The notes beneath the pieces are model-generated. The model was not told the origin of the DNA, did no database searches, and saw only the letters and a list, made by a program, of their open reading frames with translations. A program made the translations under genes and the position numbers. Below, one piece after another: positions 53,035 to 62,161 of a stretch of 64,000 nt of DNA; positions within the stretch are counted from its first letter, which is position 1; each line of letters begins with the position of its first letter. The DNA is from Nannocystis sp. RBIL2 (GTDB taxonomy: Bacteria; Myxococcota_A; Polyangia; Nannocystales; Nannocystaceae). The stretch spans positions 3,952,001 to 4,016,000 of the forward strand of contig NZ_JAPNJW010000001.1 of NCBI RefSeq assembly GCF_026626745.1, given 5' to 3'.

Positions 53035-53609
53035 CAGGTCTGCGCCTCGGTCTTGACTGGAGGCCGGATCCCGGCGAGCGCGAGGCGCAGCAACCGGCTC
53101 GCGCCGGCCGGATCGTTCTCGGTGGCGACGGCCACCGCGTTCGCCAGGACCATCAGGTCCTTCGTCGTGGCGCCGGCTTGAAGCGCGCCCACGGACGACG
53201 CCCGCGCCACCAGGACGTCGAGCACGCCGAGCAGCATGTCGGTGCAGCAGACCTCTTCGGGCGAGAGACCATCGGGGCCGGCCAGCAGCGCAGTGGCGAG
53301 CCCGCGATGGGTGGCGGCGTACACCGTCACTTCTTCGAGCCAGGCGGCCAGCTCGGCGCTGGGGTCCGCGCCCGGCAGCGCTGCTGCCCGCTCGCACAGC
53401 TGCGCGACGCCGGCCCGGAAGACCGCCTCGAGCAGCGCTTGCCGCGACGCGAAGTGCCGGTGCAGCGTCGCCGAGCCGACCCCCGCCCGCTGCGCGACCT
53501 CCTCGAGCGACGCCTGCGCGCCATCCCTGCCGACCAGCTCCGCGGCGGCCGCGACGATCCGCTCCCGGTTGCGTTGCCCGTCGGCTCGCAGCTTTTTCAC
53601 GCGCTCCAT
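53004..53609 (-). CDS. TetR-family regulator
   Basis: A 201-residue regulator. The HTH reads ASLEEVAQRAGVGSATLHRHFAS and the C-terminal helical domain spans ~85-190 (VYAATHRGLATALLAGPDGL). GGAG lies just upstream of ATG 53609. It is divergent from an NmrA/SDR-type reductase gene, with an inverted repeat in the 106-base gap, the usual arrangement for a TetR that represses its neighbour. The C-terminal ~10 residues fall in the direct repeat. Confidence 0.9.
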   Translation of the reverse strand: MERVKKLRADGQRNRERIVAAAAELVGRDGAQASLEEVAQRAGVGSATLHRHFASRQALLEAVFRAGVAQLCERAAALPGADPSAELAAWLEEVTVYAATHRGLATALLAGPDGLSPEEVCCTDMLLGVLDVLVARASSVGALQAGATTKDLMVLANAVAVATENDPAGASRLLRLALAGIRPPVKTEAQTCDSSKTGSQA

Positions 53610-53644
53610 GGGCGTTTTTCTCCTCGATTAAGTCCTCGACAAAC

Positions 53645-53694
53645 GGGGTTGGCCCCCATATTTTGCTTGCGAGGCATAAACGGTGGGCAACCCC
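53645..53694. promoter_or_regulatory. Operator-like inverted repeat
   Basis: GGGGTTGGCC (53645-53654) and GGGCAACCCC (53685-53694) face each other between the divergent TetR and NmrA genes, likely two TetR sites. Confidence 0.5.
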
Positions 53695-53715
53695 ACTTGT
53701 GAAAAGGAGCATAGC

Positions 53716-54630
53716 ATGAGCAGCAACAAGCCCGTTCTCGTCACTGCGGCCACGGGGCGCCAGGGCGGCGCCACCGCCCGGGCGCTGCTGGCCGAAGGCA
53801 GTACCTCGGTGCGCGTGATGGTGCGCAACCCGGGTGCGCCGGGCGCCAGGGCCCTCGCGGCTGCCGGCGCCGAGGTGGTCGTGGGCGACCTCGACGACCC
53901 CGCGTCGCTACGCGCGGCCTGCGCCGGGGCTCGCGCGGTGTTCTCGATGCAGTCGCCGATCCTCTCCGCGACCGGCGTCGACTTCAGCAAGGAGCGCCAG
54001 CAGGGGAAGAACCTCGTCGAGGCCGCGCTCGCCGAGGGCGTGGAGACGTTCGTGCACACCGCGACCTCAGGCGTCGGCGACCACCGCAACGTCGAGGGCT
54101 GGGCCGAGGGTCGCTGGAAGGAGCGCGAGGAGTACTGGGAGAACAAGTTCGCCACCTGCGAGCTCGTGCGCCACGCAGGCTTCGAGCACTGGACCATCAT
54201 CCTGCCCGCCACCTTCATGGACCACGTCATGCTCGACCCCGCCGGGTTCGCCGAAGGGCGCCGGCTGGTCACCGTGTTCCGGCCCGACCTGCCCATGGGG
54301 CTTATCGCCCCGGAGGATGTCGGCAAGGCGTCCGCGGCGGCCATCCTCGACCCGGCCAGGTTCGCCGGGGTCACGCTGCAACTCGCGGGCGACCTGCTCA
54401 CGCTGCCCCAGATCGTCGAGATCCTGGCGCGCCTCGACGGCAAGGACTACGTGGTGCAGTCGGGCACGGTCGAGGAGGCCGTCGCAGCCGGCCTGCACCC
54501 CGCCGTGGCGGGGGGCCTGATGTACATGAACGTGGCCCCGGTGCTGGCACGCCCCGAAATTGCCCGCTCCTTCGGCCTCTCCCTCATGAGCTTCGAGACG
54601 TGGGCCCGCCAGCAGCGCGGGCTGGCCTGA
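53716..54630 (+). CDS. NmrA-like NAD(P)-binding oxidoreductase
   Basis: A 304-residue protein. The N-terminal Rossmann motif is LVTAATGRQGGATARALLAEG (split by the family glycines), followed by VRVMVRNPGAPG, GDLDDPASLRAACAGARAVF and FVHTATSGVGDH. C-terminal segments (ILPATFMDHVMLDP, LPMGLIAPEDVGKASAAAIL, LQLAGDLLTLPQIVEILARL) fit NmrA/HSCARG-like atypical SDRs, which sense or use NADPH. AAGGAG precedes ATG 53716. Regulated by the divergent TetR, probably in response to a reactive small molecule. Confidence 0.9.
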   Translation: MSSNKPVLVTAATGRQGGATARALLAEGSTSVRVMVRNPGAPGARALAAAGAEVVVGDLDDPASLRAACAGARAVFSMQSPILSATGVDFSKERQQGKNLVEAALAEGVETFVHTATSGVGDHRNVEGWAEGRWKEREEYWENKFATCELVRHAGFEHWTIILPATFMDHVMLDPAGFAEGRRLVTVFRPDLPMGLIAPEDVGKASAAAILDPARFAGVTLQLAGDLLTLPQIVEILARLDGKDYVVQSGTVEEAVAAGLHPAVAGGLMYMNVAPVLARPEIARSFGLSLMSFETWARQQRGLA

Positions 54631-54688
54631 CCACCGCGGTCGTGCTCCGTCGACCTGGCGCGAGGGCGATCGGCGTCGCGCAGCACAC

Positions 54689-54809
54689 CATCGCGGAGCT
54701 CGATCCGCGAAAACGAGGAGGTCGCCCGTGCGAGCCGCGGCGCGCTCGACCGACGCGCTCGCGACTCTCGGCCGCGACGCGCCTGCCAGCCCGGCTTCGC
54801 CGACGACAC
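54689..54809. repeat. Direct repeat 2 flanking TetR-NmrA module
   Basis: Partner of 52921-53034, same orientation, lying in the gap before the EamA gene. Confidence 0.6.
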
Positions 54810-54818
54810 CTGCTCGCG

Positions 54819-54824
54819 TAGACT
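54819..54824 (+). promoter_or_regulatory. -10 box of leaderless EamA gene
   Basis: TAGACT, seven-base spacer to GTG 54832. Confidence 0.5.
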
Positions 54825-54831
54825 CGCCGCG

Positions 54832-55731
54832 GTGACGGACCACCTCGGCGAGCTCGCGGCGCTCGGCACGGCCGTGTGCTGGGCGCTCGGCTCGCTCGCC
54901 TTCACCCGCGCGGGGCGGCGGATCGGCAGCCTCCCGCTCAACGTCATCCGGCTGGCGCTGGCGCTGCTGTTCGCGGTGATCGCCGGCCTCGCGCTGCGCG
55001 GGCGGGCCTTGCCGACCGACGCGACCGCGGAGCAGTGGTGGTGGCTGGGGCTGTCGGGCTTCGTCGGCTACTTCCTCGGCGACCTGTGTCAGTTCCGGGC
55101 CTTCATCGAAATCGGTCCGCGGCTCACGCTGCTGATCATGGCGCTCGCGCCGCCGCTGACCGCGGTGGTCGACTTCGCCGTGCTCGGCCAGCGACTCACG
55201 CCGCTGTCGTTGCTCGGCATGGCGATCACCCTCGCGGGTGTCGCTTGGGTCCTGTCTGAAAGGACACCTGCCGCCGCGACCCCGGGGCCGGCCGCCCCGA
55301 GGTTGCGGGGGATCTTGCTCGGCCTGGGGGGCGCGCTCGGGCAGGCCGTGGGGCTGGTGCTGAGCAAGCGCGGGATGGTCGGCTACGAGCCGCTGGCGGG
55401 CGCGCAGATCCGGATGCTCGTCGGTCTGGCGTGCTTCGTCGCCCTGGTGCTGGCGGCCTCGGCGGGGCCGCGGCTGCGGGCCGCCCTGGGCGACCGCGGC
55501 GCGCTCGGCTACGCCACCGTCGGCGCCCTGCTCGGCCCCTTCCTCGGCGTCTCGCTGGCCCTGTTCGCGCTGCAGCGGACCTCGGCCGGGGTCGCCGCCA
55601 GCCTGCTCAGCACCTCGCCGATCTTCATCATCCCGCTGGCGGCGCGGCTCGAGGGCGAGCGGGTCGGCTTGCGCGGGTTGCTCGGGGCCGTGGTCGCGGT
55701 CGCCGGCGTCGCGCTGTTGTTCGCCGGCTGA
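54832..55731 (+). CDS. EamA/DMT-family transporter
   Basis: A 299-residue membrane protein with ten helices in two EamA repeats (LAALGTAVCWALGSLAFTRA; ILLGLGGALGQAVGLVLSKR), ending GLLGAVVAVAGVALLFAG. It is not closely similar to the YedA-like protein at 11671: the arrangement FGYFLGDLCQFRAFIEIG-like (here VGYFLGDLCQFRAFIEIG) marks another subgroup. Substrate unknown. One dispersed palindrome (55253-55266) is in frame. GTG start, no Shine-Dalgarno. Confidence 0.88.
   Translation: MTDHLGELAALGTAVCWALGSLAFTRAGRRIGSLPLNVIRLALALLFAVIAGLALRGRALPTDATAEQWWWLGLSGFVGYFLGDLCQFRAFIEIGPRLTLLIMALAPPLTAVVDFAVLGQRLTPLSLLGMAITLAGVAWVLSERTPAAATPGPAAPRLRGILLGLGGALGQAVGLVLSKRGMVGYEPLAGAQIRMLVGLACFVALVLAASAGPRLRAALGDRGALGYATVGALLGPFLGVSLALFALQRTSAGVAASLLSTSPIFIIPLAARLEGERVGLRGLLGAVVAVAGVALLFAG
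55253..55266. repeat. In-frame dispersed palindrome
   Basis: TGTCTGAAAGGACA inside the EamA gene, in a cytoplasmic loop (LSERTPAA) between helices 5 and 6. Confidence 0.55.
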
Positions 55732-55919
55732 CGAGGAATTCCTGCCCGTCGCCCGCGGCCCCCAGGACGAGCGCGGGCCGCTGGGGCCCCGCGGCTCCGG
55801 AGGCCCCGGATCTTCGCGGCCGCCGAACGGCTGGGGTCGCTGCCTGGTAAAAATTCTTGTCGCCGCGAGCCCCGCCGGGCATTGCCCGTCGCTCGGTCCC
55901 CGCACAAATTCACCAGCGT

Positions 55920-56465
55920 ATGAGCACTCCTGACGCCGTCCTCGACTTCTGGTTCTCGCCGCGGGTCCGGCCGAAGTGGTTCGTCCGCTCCGACGAGCTC
56001 GACCGCGAGATCCGCAGCACCTTCGGCGAGCTGCACGCCCGCGCTGCCAGCGGCGCCCTCGACGGCTGGGGCGCGACGTCGCGGGGCGCGCTGGCCCTCG
56101 TCATCCTGCTCGATCAGTTCCCGCGCAACATGTTCCGCGGCACGCCCGAGGCCTTCGCGTCCGATGCCAAGGCCCGCGAGGTCGCCAACGCCGCGCTCGA
56201 CGCCGGCCACGAGCACGACCTCACCCAGGAGGAGCGGCTGTTCCTCTACCTGCCGCTCGAGCACAGCGAGGAGCTCGCCGACCAGGAGCGCTGCGTCGAG
56301 CTGATGCGCGCCCTCGACGAGACCCCCATGTGGCTCGACTACGCCGTCCGCCACCGCGACGTCATCGCCCGCTTCGGCCGCTTCCCCCACCGCAACGCGG
56401 TCCTCGGGCGCGAGAGCACCGCCGAGGAGTGCGAGTTCCTGATGCAGCCGGGCTCTTCGTTCTAG
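55920..56465 (+). CDS. DUF924 family protein
   Basis: A 181-residue helical protein. Motifs of DUF924: VLDFWFSPRVRPKWF, ALVILLDQFPRNMFRGTPEA, FLYLPLEHSEELADQERCVE, RHRDVIARFGRFPHRNAVLG and EECEFL at the end. The family has a TPR-like helical fold, and its conserved Asp/Arg/His suggest enzyme activity, though no reaction is established. The ATG at 55920 is chosen by homology to the VLDFWF start. Confidence 0.9.
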   Translation: MSTPDAVLDFWFSPRVRPKWFVRSDELDREIRSTFGELHARAASGALDGWGATSRGALALVILLDQFPRNMFRGTPEAFASDAKAREVANAALDAGHEHDLTQEERLFLYLPLEHSEELADQERCVELMRALDETPMWLDYAVRHRDVIARFGRFPHRNAVLGRESTAEECEFLMQPGSSF

Positions 56466-56472
56466 CGGGCTT

Positions 56473-56815
56473 GCATGGTCGAACGGGCATGTCCGAACGG
56501 GCATGTCTGCGAGGCCATGTCCCGACGCTCCGCCTCGCGGCCTCCGCGAGGGGAGCGCGACCACTCGGGCTCCGAGGCGCGAGTCTCAGCAACATGGCCC
56601 ATGGGTCATGTCCGGCGGCTCCCCCGTCCCGGCGGCCACGAGTGGCCCCAGCGCGCCAGGGGGCCGGGTCGACGTGACCTGCACCTCGGCGACGTTTCTC
56701 AAAGGTCATGTCCTGGGAACCTGCCCCTCCGTTTCGACCGCGAGGGACGCCGTCGAGCCGGTGTGACGGCCCCATTCACATGTCCCACAGGACATGTCCT
56801 TCAGCTCATGCCCAC
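56473..56815. repeat. Cluster of CATGTCC palindromes, convergent junction
   Basis: At 56473-56523 three half-overlapping copies lie in a row (GGTCGAACGGGCATG, GTCCGAACGGGCATG, GTCTGCGAGGCCATG). Further copies are at 56594-56612 and 56704-56720, and a perfect ACATGTCC-CACA-GGACATGT is at 56777-56796. This fills the 340-base gap between two convergent genes and is the largest cluster in the window. Confidence 0.8.
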
Positions 56816-57762
56816 TGGACCACCCGGCCGCGCTCGCCGTCCCAGCACCACGGGGTCGCGGCGTCGAGCAAGGCCCCGCCGAGCCAGCGCGCCGGGGTGA
56901 GCCAGCGCGTGCGGCCGGCGTGCACCGCCTGACCTGCCTCGGTGATCTCGGCGGTCATCTCGGCCGGGGAGGCGCCGCTCAGGCGCACCAGCGGGGCCTC
57001 GCCTTCGGCCAGCCGACGCAGGCGCACCAGCACCAGCAGGTCCGTCAGCCACGGGCGGGCCTCGGCGCGGCCGCAGGCCCTCAGCAGCGCGCCCAGGTCG
57101 GCGGGGCCCTCGGCCAGGGCGGCCAGCAGCTGCCGCTCGGTGCGGGCCAGGCCGTCCTCACGACCTGGCCATTCAGCCAGGTGCAGCGCCAGCGCGTCGC
57201 GCAGCGCCGGCCAGGCGACGAACGCCGCCGGGTCGTCGACCAGCGCCTGCAGCCGCATCGGCGTCGGCGCGCGGTAGGCGTCCCAGGCTCGCACCGCCAG
57301 CCCGATCGTCGCCGGGTCCACCGGCTCGCGGGCGGCGAACGCCTGCCGCAGGCCCGCCTCGCCGAGCTCGCTGACGCTGCAGCCCGGGCGGTCCGGAGCG
57401 TCCTCGGCCGTGGCCCACGACAGCCGGGCCCCGGCCGGACCGAGCCGCGCGATCAGGGCCAGCGCGATCGCCTGGCAGAACCACTCGTTACCTGCCCACA
57501 AGACCAGCTCGTCCCGCGTCGCCGCGGCCGCCAGCGCCTCGTCCTGCGCGCGCAGGCGGACGGCGATCTGCGGCGCCGCGGCCGGGTCGCCGGTGTGCTC
57601 GGCCAACCAGTCGGCGCGGATCTGGCAAAACGCCGCGTCGTCGACCTCGGCCGGGACGGGACCCCCGCACAGCACCTCCGACCACTCGAGACGCTCGCCC
57701 GGGACGCCGGCCTCGGCCAGCCGGGCGAGCAGGACGGACCCGCCATGTACATGGATCGGCAC
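56806..57762 (-). CDS. DUF1835-type protein
   Basis: A 318-residue protein. The N terminus VPIHVHGGSVLLARLAEAGV, LEWSEVLCGGPVP and RADWLAEHTGD match the DUF1835 start (nucleoside-phosphate-like binding loop). The middle has LVLWAGNEWFCQAIALALIA and LGEAGLRQAFAAREPV. The C-terminal half (~220-318) has WLTDLLVLVRLRRLAEGE and TPWCWDGERGRV, as in DUF1835/DUF3658 fusions. Function unknown. GTG 57762 follows TATGCT by six bases. Confidence 0.82.
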   Translation of the reverse strand: MPIHVHGGSVLLARLAEAGVPGERLEWSEVLCGGPVPAEVDDAAFCQIRADWLAEHTGDPAAAPQIAVRLRAQDEALAAAATRDELVLWAGNEWFCQAIALALIARLGPAGARLSWATAEDAPDRPGCSVSELGEAGLRQAFAAREPVDPATIGLAVRAWDAYRAPTPMRLQALVDDPAAFVAWPALRDALALHLAEWPGREDGLARTERQLLAALAEGPADLGALLRACGRAEARPWLTDLLVLVRLRRLAEGEAPLVRLSGASPAEMTAEITEAGQAVHAGRTRWLTPARWLGGALLDAATPWCWDGERGRVVQWA

Positions 57763-57768
57763 CCGCGA

Positions 57769-57774
57769 AGCATA
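57769..57774 (-). promoter_or_regulatory. -10 box of leaderless DUF1835 gene
   Basis: TATGCT on the minus strand, six-base spacer to GTG 57762. Confidence 0.55.
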
Positions 57775-57991
57775 GTGAACTCCGGGGCCCGTGCCCACTC
57801 TCGCGCGGCGGACGGGCCACGGACGAGGCCGCTGGCGCTGGGGCAAGAGTCCATGCATGCGCACCGAACGGGCTTTACGCGAGCCGTCGGAGCTCCCCCG
57901 AGCTCGCCCGGCCTGGCGACCTCACGTGGGGCCGACCCGGGTCCCCACACCTCACCCGGCGTGGGCCAGATCTCGCATCCGCGATCGACAC

Positions 57992-58013
57992 GACATGTCC
58001 TCGAGGACATGTC
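57992..58013. repeat. Perfect 22-bp palindrome in a divergent region
   Basis: Stem GACATGTCC, centre TCGA; the longest perfect copy. The 413-base divergent region around it has no other gene. Confidence 0.8.
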
Positions 58014-58175
58014 TCTTCCGCCAGAAGCTCGTGACGCCACGAGCTCGTGCGCTCGTCAGAGCCGGCCGTTCGCCGTTCCGCCGCGGCGAGGCCGGTCGCC
58101 CGGACCTCCATCGGTCGCGTGCGCCTCCCGGCTGCGCGATTGACAGCCGCAGCGCCCCGGAGGTATCGCAGGCGC

Positions 58176-58583
58176 ATGAGCGCGAAAACGTACAAGGGGA
58201 GCTGTCACTGCCAGGACGTGCAGTTCGAGGCCGACATCGACGTCGCCGCCGGCAGCGGCAAGTGCAACTGCTCGATGTGCACCAAGACCCGCGCCTGGGG
58301 CGCCATCGTCAAGCCCGAGGCCTTCCGCCTGCTCAAGGGCGAGGGGGCGCTGTCGGACTACCAGTTCGGCTCGCAGAGCATGCACCACCTGTTCTGCCGC
58401 CGCTGCGGCGTGCGCCCGTTCGGCCGCGGCCACCTCGACGTGCTCGGCGGCGACTTCGTCACGGTCAACCTCGCCTGCCTCGACGACGTCGACTGGACCG
58501 CCCTGGCCGACGCGCCGGTGATGTACGCCGACGGCGCCAACAACAACTGGCAAGCGCCGCCGGCCGAGACCCGCCACCTCTGA
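58176..58583 (+). CDS. GFA-family zinc protein
   Basis: A 135-residue protein with the GFA/DUF636 zinc ligands: [20 protein letters not shown] and [14 protein letters not shown]. Members are named after glutathione-dependent formaldehyde-activating enzyme, though most have unproven substrates; a glutathione or S-adduct binding role is possible. CCGGAGG lies 12 bases before the ATG and TATCGC six bases before it, so both start modes are conceivable. Confidence 0.88.
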   Translation: MSAKTYKGSCHCQDVQFEADIDVAAGSGKCNCSMCTKTRAWGAIVKPEAFRLLKGEGALSDYQFGSQSMHHLFCRRCGVRPFGRGHLDVLGGDFVTVNLACLDDVDWTALADAPVMYADGANNNWQAPPAETRHL

Positions 58584-58614
58584 GCGGCCGCCGCGGCCCG
58601 GCACCGGGCCGATT

Positions 58615-58645
58615 GGACATGTCTCAGGGAACATGTCCCTGAGAC
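58615..58645. repeat. Nested alternative hairpins, convergent junction
   Basis: Arms GTCTCAGGGA and TCCCTGAGAC with loop ACATG (58621-58645), overlapping GGACATGT/ACATGTCC (58615-58638). The two stems are mutually exclusive. Confidence 0.75.
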
Positions 58646-58668
58646 CTATCGACGCGCCGGCCCGGCGC

Positions 58669-61365
58669 TCAGTGGGCGCGGACCCGGCCGAGCATCAGCA
58701 GCAGCGCCGGCAGCACCAGCAGGCTGGCGACCAGGCAGCTGGCGATGCCCATGACCATGACGGAGCCGAAGCTCTTCATGCCGCCGTAGTCGCTGAGGGT
58801 CAACGACGCGAAGCTGGCGATGGTCGTGAGCGCCGACAGCACCACCGCGCTGCCGGTGCCGCGGATCAGGTCGTCGAGGCGGGCGTGGCTGTTGTGCTGC
58901 TCGCTCTCCTGGCAACGGTGCATGAGGTGGACGCCGAACGCGGTGCCGATGCCGATGACGAGCGGCAGCGACACGATGTTGGCGACGTCGAACGTGCGGC
59001 CGACGGCGGCCATCAGGCCGAGCATCCACAGCCACCCGAGCACCGTGGGGATCAGCGCGAGCGCGCCGTCGCGGAGCGAGCGGAGGTCGAGGGTGACGAC
59101 CACGAGGATCAGCAGCGCCGCCCACAGCGCGGCGCGACGGAAGCCGGCCACGATCATCGACGAGTGCAGCTCGATGTTGATCGCCAGGCCCGAGGCGTCC
59201 GGCGAGATCGATGTGACTGCCTGGCGGAAGTGCTCCGCCGACGCCGAGTCCCACGGCGACACCGCAGGGACCACGAACATCGCCAGGCCGCCGCCGTCGC
59301 GGGCGACGAAGCGGGTGCGGAACAGCTGCGGCAGGTCGCTCGGGGCGTAGCTGCCGCGGTCGGCCACGTTCTTGGCGGTGGTCCAGGCGCGGCCGAGCAG
59401 GTCGGCCACCTGCGGCTCGGCAGCGGCCAGCCGCTCGCGCTCGGCCGGACCGGCCTTCTCGAGCCGCTCGCGCAGCGCGCGGAAGCTGGCCTGCGCCTGG
59501 TCGACGGCCTCGGTCGGCTGACCGCCCTGCTGCAGCGCGAACCGGACCTCGTCGAGCGCGTCGACGATCGCCTTGATCTTCGGCAGCAGCTCCTCCGGCG
59601 TGGTCTTGCGCGCGGCCAGCTTGGCGAAGTCGGGCAGCGGCCCGAGCTTCTCGATCGCCTTGAGCTGCGCCAGCCGCTGCGGGTCGAGCGGCGGCAGCAG
59701 GTCGGTGGCCGTCTGCACCCCCGCGACCTCGGGCAGGGCCCGCAGCGCGTCGGCCTTGGCCCGCGCCGACTCGACGTCGTCGGCGGCCACGTTGGCGTAG
59801 ACCGGGCTCATCAGCGGGTCGCCCTCGAGCGCCTCGAGCGCGTGCACGCCCTCGCTGTTGCGCGGCAGGAAGTCGAAGTAGCGGCCGTTGAAGGCGATCC
59901 GCGACAGCCCCCAGCCGCCGCCCACGGCGGCCAGCACCGCCAGCACGACGATGAACACCCGCGTGCGCGCGACGAAGCCGCCCAGCAAGTGGACCATCGG
60001 CGGCTCCTTCTTGACCGCCGCGAGCCCCGTCTTGCCGGCCAGGATCACCAGCGACGGCAGCACGAACAGCGTCGCCAGCACCACGAACAGCAGGCCCACC
60101 GCGGTGATGACCCCGAGCTCGGCGTAAGCGGTGAAGTCGGAGCCCAGCGTGGTGAGGAACGCCAGCACCGTCACCAGCGCGCCGACCAGGATCGGCGGAC
60201 CGGTGTGCATCAACGCCTCGCGGATCGCCGCCGCCACCGACGAGCCGGCGCGCCGCTGCTCGTTGAAGCGGTGCATCATGTGCACGCCGAAGTCGATGCC
60301 GAGCCCGAGCAGCGTCGACACGAAGCTCGAGGTGATCAGGTTGAGGTAGCCGTAGATCCAGTAGACCGCGCCGAGCGTGAGCGCGAGCCCTGCCAGCAGC
60401 GGCACCAGGCTCAGCACCGTCTGCCGCAGCGAGCGCAGCATCACCAGGCACAGCACCAGGATCGCCAGGCCCGACCACAAGCTCGACTGGAACAGGCCGC
60501 GGCTGACGAGCTTCTGCTCCTCGCTGGCGAGCTCCGGCAGGCCGGTGATCTCCGCGCGGACGCCGGGCGGGCCGGCCGCGAGCGCCTCGTCGCGGATCTC
60601 GTGGATCTGCTTGATCAGCGGCGCGAAGTCGCTGACCTCGTTGCCGGAGAACTCGGGGAACACGCTGACGACGTGGTACTTGCCGTCGACCGTCTGGATG
60701 TAGCCGGCCTCGTCGCGGCCGCGCGCCGGCGCCTCGCCGGCCTGGGCCTGCATCGCCGCGCGCATGAGATCTTCGCCGGCGATGTAGCGGTCGAAGGTGC
60801 TCGCCATCCCGCCGAGCTGCTTGAGGCCCTCGGCCGCGCGCGCGGGATCTTGCGGCGCGGCCTCGCCGTCGAGCCCGGCCTGCAGCTGACCCTCGATCGC
60901 CCCGAACCACGCCGGCAGACCGCCCTCGACCAGCGGCGCGAGCGCCACGTCGGGTGGCAGGTTACCTGTCACTTGAGACAGGATCTCGGGACGCTGTAGG
61001 AGCAGCACCTCGGCGACCTCGCTCGGACCGACGCGGCCGAGCACGCGGCCGCGCAGCTCCGGCACCGCTTCGAAGCCAGCGATCAGCCGGTCGACGACCG
61101 CGCGACTGTCCTCCGGGCGCTCGCCCGAGACCACCACCACCGGCGCGTCCGGGTTGCCGAAGCGCTCGAAGAACCGCAGCATCCGCGCCTGGTCGGGGTT
61201 GTCGTCCGACACCAGCCCGTAGCGCGACGTCGACACCCGCAGCTGCGGCAGCGTCACCGCCGAGGCGACCACCAACAACCCAGCGACCGTCAGCACCAGC
61301 CGCGGACGGCTCAGGCTCAAGGTTGCGATGCGGGAAAAGATCCGTTGCGGGAGAGATTCGGGCAT
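58669..61365 (-). CDS. MMPL/RND-superfamily lipid exporter (HpnN-like)
   Basis: An 898-residue protein with two MMPL-type domains. A helix at ~20-40 is followed by a periplasmic region, then a six-helix block (LGLGIDFGVHMMHRFNEQRR; AELGVITAVGLLFVVLATLF). The second half repeats this (LVIGIGTAFGVHLMHRCQES; GTGSAVVLSALTTIASFASL). The paired G-x-x-x-D/G-x-x-x-H-x-x-H motifs are typical of hopanoid or glycolipid transporters of this superfamily. No MFP is adjacent. One dispersed palindrome (60965-60982) is in frame. Confidence 0.9.
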   Translation of the reverse strand: MPESLPQRIFSRIATLSLSRPRLVLTVAGLLVVASAVTLPQLRVSTSRYGLVSDDNPDQARMLRFFERFGNPDAPVVVVSGERPEDSRAVVDRLIAGFEAVPELRGRVLGRVGPSEVAEVLLLQRPEILSQVTGNLPPDVALAPLVEGGLPAWFGAIEGQLQAGLDGEAAPQDPARAAEGLKQLGGMASTFDRYIAGEDLMRAAMQAQAGEAPARGRDEAGYIQTVDGKYHVVSVFPEFSGNEVSDFAPLIKQIHEIRDEALAAGPPGVRAEITGLPELASEEQKLVSRGLFQSSLWSGLAILVLCLVMLRSLRQTVLSLVPLLAGLALTLGAVYWIYGYLNLITSSFVSTLLGLGIDFGVHMMHRFNEQRRAGSSVAAAIREALMHTGPPILVGALVTVLAFLTTLGSDFTAYAELGVITAVGLLFVVLATLFVLPSLVILAGKTGLAAVKKEPPMVHLLGGFVARTRVFIVVLAVLAAVGGGWGLSRIAFNGRYFDFLPRNSEGVHALEALEGDPLMSPVYANVAADDVESARAKADALRALPEVAGVQTATDLLPPLDPQRLAQLKAIEKLGPLPDFAKLAARKTTPEELLPKIKAIVDALDEVRFALQQGGQPTEAVDQAQASFRALRERLEKAGPAERERLAAAEPQVADLLGRAWTTAKNVADRGSYAPSDLPQLFRTRFVARDGGGLAMFVVPAVSPWDSASAEHFRQAVTSISPDASGLAINIELHSSMIVAGFRRAALWAALLILVVVTLDLRSLRDGALALIPTVLGWLWMLGLMAAVGRTFDVANIVSLPLVIGIGTAFGVHLMHRCQESEQHNSHARLDDLIRGTGSAVVLSALTTIASFASLTLSDYGGMKSFGSVMVMGIASCLVASLLVLPALLLMLGRVRAH
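60965..60982. repeat. In-frame dispersed palindrome
   Basis: CCTGTC-ACTTGA-GACAGG, perfect, in the MMPL gene (minus-strand residues around LSQVTGN) within the first periplasmic region. Confidence 0.6.
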
Positions 61366-61524
61366 CGGCGGACCGCCCTGAGCTATACTCGGGCTCTGCT
61401 CTGGGCAACTTATCCAGGTTTTTTGACCGCGCCGGGCGCCCGAAGGTGTGACGCGGAGCACATCTCGCGCCCTGACGCCGCTCAGGCCGGTCCAGGGGCA
61501 TTTCGAGGCGGTCCCGGCGGGCCC

Positions 61525-62109
61525 GTGAGTCGGCCTCGCGAGCCGGGGCGGGCCGCGGCCTCGCGGGCCTGTCGCCTCGCCCCGCGGCTCGTCCTCCTGC
61601 TCGGCCTGCTCTGCCTGTTCTGCCTGTTCTGCCTGTTCATGGGCGGGTGCAGCTTCACCGGCAAGGATCGCCGCGCGGTCGAGGGCGTGCTCCGCGAGCA
61701 GGCCGCGGCCTGGAACCACGGCGACCTCGAGGGTTTCTTGCGCGCCTACGAGCTGTCGGAGGCGCTGGTGTTCACCTCGGGCGGCGCGATCCGGCGCGGC
61801 TACGCGGCGGCGCGGGCCCGCTATCTCGAGCGCTATGGCGCGCGCGGGGCCGAGACGATGGGCCACCTCGAGTTCGAGATCGTCGACGTTCGCGGGCTCA
61901 GCCGTGACGCCGCGGTGGTCCTCGGTCGCTGGCGCCTGACGCAGACCGAAGCTGCCGGCGCGGGTGTCTTCACGTTGGTGTTCCGGCGCGACGCTCGCGG
62001 CTGGAGCATCGTCCACGATCACACCTCTGTCGACAAAAGCGGCCCGTCTCCCGCGTCGAGCGCCGACGACGACGTCGCAAAAACAGACGGACACGGACAG
62101 TCGCCCTGA
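61525..62109 (+). CDS. SnoaL/NTF2-like lipoprotein
   Basis: A 194-residue lipoprotein. The signal holds a 9-base tandem repeat (LCLFCLFCLF) and ends FMGGC. The mature domain (~55-170) reads VEGVLREQAAAWNHGDLEGF, LVFTSGGAIRRGYAAARARY, LEFEIVDVRGLSRDAAVVLG and FTLVFRRDARGWSIVHDHTS, the pattern of SnoaL/DUF4440 NTF2-like folds. It is probably an envelope binding protein or a non-catalytic enzyme. GTG 61525 is the likely start. Confidence 0.82.
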   Translation: MSRPREPGRAAASRACRLAPRLVLLLGLLCLFCLFCLFMGGCSFTGKDRRAVEGVLREQAAAWNHGDLEGFLRAYELSEALVFTSGGAIRRGYAAARARYLERYGARGAETMGHLEFEIVDVRGLSRDAAVVLGRWRLTQTEAAGAGVFTLVFRRDARGWSIVHDHTSVDKSGPSPASSADDDVAKTDGHGQSP

Positions 62110-62161
62110 GTTATAGTCGCCGTCGACCTTAACCTCCGTTTTCGCGCGGGAGAGTGGTGTG

